Positions 6,627-11,013 of a stretch of DNA of 11,013 bases are shown one piece after another. How positions within the stretch are numbered: the first letter of the stretch is position 1; each line of letters begins with the position of its first letter. The notes below the pieces were generated by a model that saw nothing but the letters and a program-made list of their open reading frames with translations, searched no databases and was not told the origin of the DNA. The position numbers were made by a program, and so were the translations under genes. Source of the stretch: Bacteroidota bacterium. GTDB lineage: Bacteria; Bacteroidota; Bacteroidia; Chitinophagales; Chitinophagaceae. The stretch covers positions 1 to 11,013 of the forward strand of contig CANFLP010000061.1 in assembly GCA_947447835.1 (NCBI GenBank), read 5' to 3'.

Positions 6627-7130
6627 TTATTTGATATACTTTTTACCTAACCAGCTTTCACTTATTGGTTGCATCCACTTTGTTTCCATTTCGGCCTTAT
6701 TGGCAACTAGGTTATTAAAGTATAAAGTATCCTTTTGTAAAATGCCATTTTCTAACGCATACGGCACTTGTGCCATAGGAATGGTTTGCACTTTATCCTT
6801 TACCCAAAATGCCAGTAACTCTCTATTAAACATTTGCACACCTGTCATTTTTTCAATTGCTTTAATTACATGTACCGAACTATCTGTACTGCAACCTCCA
6901 ACTGTGGTAAAGGACTCGTCAGCCATTAAAATAATAAATTGTCCATATAGCGCTGTGCCAAATCCTTTTACATCAGCACCATGACTCTTCCAGCTGTCTA
7001 TAAATTGTTCCAACACTTCTTCAATCTGGAATAATTCACTCATTGTAAAAGTGCGGTTTGCCTGATAAATCCACAATTTAGATTGCGGATGAAAATTGGC
7101 AGGTAATATAGTTGCTAAGTCTACGGTCAT
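6627..7130 (-). CDS. Conserved Bacteroidota protein, often named 'ABC transporter ATPase' without basis
   Basis: A 167-residue soluble protein with no signal peptide or membrane segment. It matches, as I recall it, a small family widespread in Bacteroidota. Motifs are LWIYQANRTF (19-28), a W47-K-S-H-G segment, GQFIILMADE (63-72), GGCSTDSSVHVIKAIE (78-93) and FNRELLAF (101-108). Database entries call relatives 'ABC transporter ATPase', but there is no Walker A (GxxGxGK[ST]), no Walker B and no LSGGQ signature here, so that name should not be trusted. The conserved GGCSTD motif, with C80, S81 and D83, suggests a possible metal, thiol or ligand site. It lies 42 bases after the CCG Fe-S protein and 42 before the ArsC-like gene, so a role tied to the Fe-S electron-transfer module is plausible. 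Function unknown. Confidence 0.8.
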   Translation of the reverse strand: MTVDLATILPANFHPQSKLWIYQANRTFTMSELFQIEEVLEQFIDSWKSHGADVKGFGTALYGQFIILMADESFTTVGGCSTDSSVHVIKAIEKMTGVQMFNRELLAFWVKDKVQTIPMAQVPYALENGILQKDTLYFNNLVANKAEMETKWMQPISESWLGKKYIK

Positions 7131-7172
7131 AATGAATAGTTTTTAACATTTATCCGAGTGCTCATTAGTTGA

Positions 7173-7952
7173 TTATTGTATAGCCTTGGCAATAATCTCT
7201 GCAATATCCAACACTTCGGTTTTAACTTCGGCATCTCTATTTTTGATTCCATCAGTCATCATCGTATTACAAAAAGGGCAAGCACTTGCTACAAAATCAG
7301 CTTTAGTTTCAATAGCCTCATCAGCACGTTCTGTATTAATTCTTTTATCTCCTTTTTCTTCTTCCTTAAACATTTGTGCACCACCAGCACCACAACATAA
7401 CCCCTTGGACTTGCATCGTTTCATTTCGCGTAACTCCATATCCAAACTTTCTAAAACTTTTCTTGGAGCTTCGTAAATTTCATTTGCTCTACCCAAATAA
7501 CAACTATCATGGTAAGTGATAGACTTTCCTTTCCATTCGTTACTATCGGTGAATTTTATTTTCCCTTGCTCAATTAACTCTTGTAAGAAGGTAGTGTGGT
7601 GAATTACATCATAAACTCCACCAAGTGCAGGGTATTCATTTTTCAATGTATTAAAACAATGCGGACAGGTAGTTACAATTTTTTTAATTTCATAGCCATT
7701 TAATATTTGAATATTTTGATAGGCCATCATTTGAAACATAAATTCGTTACCTGCTCTGCGCGCAGGGTCGCCTGTGCAAGCTTCTTCTTTTCCTAAAATA
7801 GCATAGCGTACACCTGCCTTATCTAATATAGTAGCAAATGCTTTGGTAATTTTTTGAGCTCTTTGATCAAAGCTGCCAGCGCAACCTACCCAAAATAAAA
7901 CTTCGGGTTGTTCACCTCTTGCCATGAATTCAGCCATTGTTGATACTTTCAT
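7173..7952 (-). CDS. CCG-domain (HdrB/GlpC-like) Fe-S oxidoreductase subunit
   Basis: A 259-residue cytoplasmic protein with two cysteine-rich CCG domains, as in the HdrB subunit of heterodisulfide reductase, GlpC, LutA and the C-terminal part of EtfD/FadF. The second domain is complete: C151 in HDSCYLGR, C186-C187 in LCCGAGG, then C225 and C228 in ACPFC, fitting a non-cubane 4Fe-4S site. The first is degenerate: C24 in WVGCAGS, a single C59 (EACTGD instead of CC) and C96/C99 in CPHC. It starts 11 bases after the stop of the membrane Fe-S gene, so the two are surely co-expressed. It probably receives or delivers electrons through the partner's ferredoxin clusters. Its soluble partner (ETF, lactate, thiol or other) is not shown by the window. 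Confidence 0.92.
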   Translation of the reverse strand: MKVSTMAEFMARGEQPEVLFWVGCAGSFDQRAQKITKAFATILDKAGVRYAILGKEEACTGDPARRAGNEFMFQMMAYQNIQILNGYEIKKIVTTCPHCFNTLKNEYPALGGVYDVIHHTTFLQELIEQGKIKFTDSNEWKGKSITYHDSCYLGRANEIYEAPRKVLESLDMELREMKRCKSKGLCCGAGGAQMFKEEEKGDKRINTERADEAIETKADFVASACPFCNTMMTDGIKNRDAEVKTEVLDIAEIIAKAIQ

Positions 7953-7963
7953 ACAATCTTATT

Positions 7964-9238
7964 TTATGCTTGAGAAGTCCATGCGTCTCTGTCGTCAGGA
8001 GAGAACTTCCAAGGTGCAAAATTATTTTCGATATTACTAAACATGCCATTCCATTCGGCTGGCGCATTGCTTTCTTCCATCACTAATGATCTTCTTAATT
8101 CTAAGATAATATCCAATGGTGAAATACTAATTGGGCATTCTTCTACACAAGCGTTACATGTGGTGCAAGCCCTTAATTCTTCTACACTAATATAATCATG
8201 TAAGAGCGACTTGCCGTCTTCTACATAAGACTTGTTTTTTTCAATATTTTTTCCAACTGCTTCTAGTCTGTCTCTTGTAGACATCATTATTTTACGAGGG
8301 CTTAATAATTTTCCGGTGCTATTGGCTGGGCATGCTGTACTACATCTTCCACATTCGGTACAACTGTATGCATCCATTAAATTTTTCCAACTTAAATCCA
8401 TTACGTCCTTAGCACCAAATTTTTCAGGAGCTGCTGCATCTGTAGGTGCTAATTCTGGTTGCATTGCATATAAGACTTCATTTTGAATAGACACCATATT
8501 GTGCATCTCGCCTTTAGGTAATAGAGAAGCATAATATGCATTTGGAAATGCTAAAATGATATGCAAGTGTTTTGAGTAAGGCAGGTAGTTCATAAATGCA
8601 TAAATGCCCAAGATATGTATCCACCAAGCTGTGTGTTCAATCAAGCTTAATTGTGATTCAGACAATCCTTTCAATAATGGTTTTAAGTAAGAAGATACAA
8701 GAAAATTACTTTCAGGATCTGCGGCGTTCATGATTAAAAACAAGCTCATTAAAACTACTTCAGTAATTAAGATTGCATTAGCGTCAGATCGAGGCCAACC
8801 ATTTAAGTCTTTGCTAATAAATCTTTTTATACGAATAATATTTCGTCGAGAGAAAAATATAACGCAAGCAATCAAAACCAATGCAGCTAAAATTTCAAAA
8901 CAATTTATTATAAAACCATAACAAGTTCCTAAGAAAGGGGCAAAGGCGCGGTGACTTCCGGTGATTCCGTCAACTATAATTTCTAGTAACTCAATATTGA
9001 TAATAATAAAGCCAACATATACAATCAAATGTAAAAATGCAACTAATGGGTTGCGAAACATTTTCTTTTGACCAAATGCCAATAACAAAACGTTTTTCCA
9101 TCTTTTACTTGGGTGGTCGTTTAGTGACACTTCTTTTCCTATAAGAATGTTCCTTCTTATAGCAAGTAAGTTTTTCCCAAATAGGAAAAATGCTGCAGCC
9201 GAAATAAGGCCAAATAAAAGCTCCGCAATCAATGCCAT
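7964..9238 (-). CDS. Membrane Fe-S protein: cytochrome b-like N-terminus with two 4Fe-4S ferredoxin clusters (EtfD/FadF N-terminal-like)
   Basis: A 424-residue inner-membrane protein. Hydrophobic segments at about 4-28, 64-90, 107-130, 155-175 and 200-232 form a NarI/HdrE-like membrane domain. Histidines within or next to these segments (H70, H202, H208, H224, H226) are candidate heme b ligands. The cytoplasmic part carries two classical 4Fe-4S motifs: C293, C296, C299, C303 (CTECGRCSTACP) and C358, C361, C364, C368 (CTTCNACVEECP). This is the front part of EtfD/FadF-type quinone-linked oxidoreductases; the CCG part is the next gene. It most likely links a soluble electron donor to the quinone pool. 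It is the first gene of the - strand operon, and its start at 9238 places the first helix at residue 4. No etfA or etfB is visible here. Confidence 0.9.
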   Translation of the reverse strand: MALIAELLFGLISAAAFFLFGKNLLAIRRNILIGKEVSLNDHPSKRWKNVLLLAFGQKKMFRNPLVAFLHLIVYVGFIIINIELLEIIVDGITGSHRAFAPFLGTCYGFIINCFEILAALVLIACVIFFSRRNIIRIKRFISKDLNGWPRSDANAILITEVVLMSLFLIMNAADPESNFLVSSYLKPLLKGLSESQLSLIEHTAWWIHILGIYAFMNYLPYSKHLHIILAFPNAYYASLLPKGEMHNMVSIQNEVLYAMQPELAPTDAAAPEKFGAKDVMDLSWKNLMDAYSCTECGRCSTACPANSTGKLLSPRKIMMSTRDRLEAVGKNIEKNKSYVEDGKSLLHDYISVEELRACTTCNACVEECPISISPLDIILELRRSLVMEESNAPAEWNGMFSNIENNFAPWKFSPDDRDAWTSQA

Positions 9239-9413
9239 AATATTGGTTTATAGATTCATAATGGATTGCTACAAATTTAACCCATTTAGGTCTTCGATAC
9301 CTTTAAAATACCCTCAAATAATGCACATCAAAACTAATGCCCTATTTAGTACATATATTAAGCGGAATTATTTAATTTGCCAGTATTCTTAAACAGTGTT
9401 AAATAGCGTAGTA
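9239..9413. other. Divergent intergenic region
   Basis: These 175 bases separate the - strand Fe-S operon from the + strand sugar-phosphate mutase, so both promoters should lie here. On the - strand there is a good -7 box (listed separately). On the + strand the nearest candidate is TAATTTG at 9373-9379, one base short of the TAnnTTTG spacing, 34 bases before the ATG at 9414; it is weak. No RNA gene, repeat or terminator was recognised. Confidence 0.6.
9272..9279 (-). promoter_or_regulatory. Bacteroidota-type -7 promoter box for the Fe-S operon
   Basis: Read on the - strand this is TAAATTTG, an exact match to TAnnTTTG. The start of transcription would fall near 9265, giving a leader of about 27 bases before the ATG at 9238. 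A clear TTTG -33 element is not seen at the expected distance, so the call rests on the -7 box and its position. Confidence 0.45.
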
Positions 9414-11013
9414 ATGAGCCAGTCAATAGATCAAAAAGTAGCTACTTGGTTAGCAGGTAATTATGATGAAGCCACTAAACAATCCATTCGTGATTTACAA
9501 GCAAATCAGCTTAGTGAGTTGGAGGAGTCTTTTTATAAAAATTTAGAGTTCGGAACTGGTGGTTTAAGAGGAATAATGGGCGTAGGTACTAACCGAATTA
9601 ATAAATATACCATAGGGATGGCTACCCAGGGTTTTTCCAATTATTTGGCTAAATCCTATCCTGGGGAAAAGATAAGTGTAGCGGTTGCTCATGATAGTAG
9701 AAATAACTCAAGATTTTTCGCTGAAACAACGGCGCAGGTTTTTGCTGCAAATGGTTTTACCGTTTATTTATTTGAAGCATTAAGACCAACACCGGAATTA
9801 AGTTTTGCAATTAGATATTTAGGTTGCAAAGCTGGGGTGGTATGTACTGCTTCACATAACCCCAAAGAGTATAATGGCTATAAGGCTTATTGGAATGATG
9901 GGGGTCAACTGGTACCACCACATGATAAAAATGTAATTACCGAAGTAGAGGCCATTCAATCGGTGGATGATGTTAAATGGACAGGAGGAGACGCTAATAT
10001 TCAATTATTGGGTAAAGAAATGGATGAGGCTTATATCAAAATGGTTAAGTCTTTGAGTGTTTACCCAGAAGTGATTGCAGCACAAAATGATTTAAAAATT
10101 GTATACACTCCAATACATGGCACGGGTATTACATTGGTGCCAAAAGTATTAGCTGAATTTGGTTTTACCAATGTCAATGTAGTTGAGGAACAATCAACTC
10201 CAGACGGGAATTTCCCAACAGTTACATATCCAAATCCAGAGGAAAGTGAAACCATGAGCATTGGGTTAGCCAAAGCAAAAGCATTGGATGCAGATATCTT
10301 ATTAGGTACAGACCCCGACGCAGACCGTGTTGGTGTGGGTGTAAAGAATCATAAAGGTGAGTGGGTCTTAATGAATGGGAATCAAACTGCAGTATTAGCA
10401 TTTGCTTATATGATGGAAGCACGCAAGGTAAAAGGGGTTGCCAATGCAAATGATATGGTGATTACTACAATTGTAACTACTGAAATGATTAATGAGGTTG
10501 CTAAACAAAACAATGTAGCTTGTTATAATGTATTGACTGGCTTTAAATGGATTGCCGAGTTGATTAAAGAAAAAGAAGGCAAAGAGAATTATGTAATTGG
10601 TGGGGAAGAAAGTTTTGGATTAATGATTGGGGATCAAATTAGAGATAAAGATGCGGTAAGTGCTGTGGCATTAATGTGTGAAATGGCGGCCTATGAGAAA
10701 AGCAAGGGTAAGACCTTATTTGATAAGATGATTGAGTTGTATGTGCAGTATGGTTTTTATTATGAAAACCTAATTAGCATCACAAAGAAGGGTATGAACG
10801 GACAACAAGAGATTGCAAATATGATGGAAGGGTATAGGCAAGCGCCTCCAGCATCAATTAATGAATCGAAAGTAGCTACTTTATTAGATTATGAATTACA
10901 GAAGGGGACTAATTTACTAACGGGTGAAACATGGAAAATTAATTTACCAAAAAGTAATGTGCTACAATTTATAACAGAGGATGGTAGTAAAATTTCGGCA
11001 AGACCTAGTGGAA
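9414..11013 (+). CDS. Alpha-D-phosphohexomutase family enzyme (phosphoglucomutase/phosphomannomutase), C-terminus cut by window
   Basis: The visible 533 codons encode a cytoplasmic phospho-sugar mutase that interconverts hexose 1- and 6-phosphates for glycogen, sugar nucleotide or envelope synthesis. Motifs appear in family order: GTGGLRGIMG near residue 45, the catalytic phosphoserine S147 in TASHNPKEYNGYK, the metal-binding loop D300-P-D-A-D-R305 and the sugar-binding GEESFG (397-402). The last codons read ARPSG, the start of the domain 4 phosphate-binding loop (usually RPSGTEPK), so only about 40 residues seem to be missing from a normal length of about 570-580. The large form with GTGGLRG resembles PgcA/PGM2-type enzymes more than the short AlgC or GlmM types; the preferred sugar cannot be settled. 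The start at 9414 follows stop codons in the same frame and has no clear Shine-Dalgarno. Confidence 0.95.
   Translation, partial: MSQSIDQKVATWLAGNYDEATKQSIRDLQANQLSELEESFYKNLEFGTGGLRGIMGVGTNRINKYTIGMATQGFSNYLAKSYPGEKISVAVAHDSRNNSRFFAETTAQVFAANGFTVYLFEALRPTPELSFAIRYLGCKAGVVCTASHNPKEYNGYKAYWNDGGQLVPPHDKNVITEVEAIQSVDDVKWTGGDANIQLLGKEMDEAYIKMVKSLSVYPEVIAAQNDLKIVYTPIHGTGITLVPKVLAEFGFTNVNVVEEQSTPDGNFPTVTYPNPEESETMSIGLAKAKALDADILLGTDPDADRVGVGVKNHKGEWVLMNGNQTAVLAFAYMMEARKVKGVANANDMVITTIVTTEMINEVAKQNNVACYNVLTGFKWIAELIKEKEGKENYVIGGEESFGLMIGDQIRDKDAVSAVALMCEMAAYEKSKGKTLFDKMIELYVQYGFYYENLISITKKGMNGQQEIANMMEGYRQAPPASINESKVATLLDYELQKGTNLLTGETWKINLPKSNVLQFITEDGSKISARPSG

Noticed and set aside
7176..7476. 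Two open frames of 74 and 96 codons on the + strand opposite the CCG gene.
   Set aside because: They are antisense to a clearly conserved gene, their products are low-complexity Ser/Phe/Ile-rich and resemble no family.
9147..9392. 81-codon + strand frame crossing the start of the membrane Fe-S gene and the intergenic region.
   Set aside because: Most of it is antisense to the N-terminal helices of the membrane protein, and the rest covers the region where the promoters must lie; no family resemblance.
1..11013. Mobile elements, CRISPR repeats, tRNA or rRNA genes, or a foreign island.
   Set aside because: I saw no transposase or integrase, no spaced direct repeats, no tRNA-like cloverleaf and no shift in base or codon use; the genes are ordinary chromosomal functions.

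Overview
The window is an A+T-rich, gene-dense stretch of bacterial chromosome, very probably from the Bacteroidota. The signs are a fused HisIE, a periplasmic DUF4369-thioredoxin (TlpA-like) protein, a Bacteroidota-specific conserved family usually mislabelled 'ABC transporter ATPase', TAnnTTTG-type -7 promoter boxes and an absence of strong Shine-Dalgarno sites. A Chitinophagaceae-like lineage is my best guess, but it is not proven from this sequence. I see no rRNA, tRNA, CRISPR array, insertion sequence or prophage, and no gap longer than about 175 bases without a gene.

Positions 1-5015 (+ strand) hold seven biosynthetic genes in a row: the 3' end of trpF, then trpB, trpA, hisH, hisA, hisF and hisIE. 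TrpF and TrpBA cover the last steps of tryptophan synthesis. HisIE, HisA and HisHF cover consecutive middle steps of histidine synthesis, from PR-ATP to imidazole glycerol phosphate. The trp genes run into the his genes with a spacer of only 33 bases and no terminator or clear promoter, so the region looks like a joint trp/his transcription unit. The first his genes (hisG, D, C, B) are not in the window. The trpB-trpA spacer is longer than usual and holds a hairpin and a 12-base palindrome.

Positions 5016-6251 hold a + strand gene for an exported TlpA-type thiol-disulfide oxidoreductase. Its likely start is at 5104, because a promoter-like box lies inside the longer reading frame. A strong bidirectional terminator at 6219-6251 separates it from a converging operon.

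Positions 6234-9238 (- strand) hold four tightly spaced genes. In transcription order these are a membrane protein with a cytochrome b-like N-terminus and two 4Fe-4S clusters, a CCG-domain Fe-S protein, the conserved Bacteroidota protein, and a small ArsC/Spx-like protein whose last codons form one arm of the terminator. The first two genes together have the domain order of the single-chain quinone-linked oxidoreductases EtfD/FadF, split into two polypeptides. This is the most interesting functional unit in the window.

Positions 9239-9413 are a divergent intergenic region. From 9414 to the window end runs a phosphoglucomutase/phosphomannomutase-type enzyme, cut at its C-terminal phosphate-binding loop.
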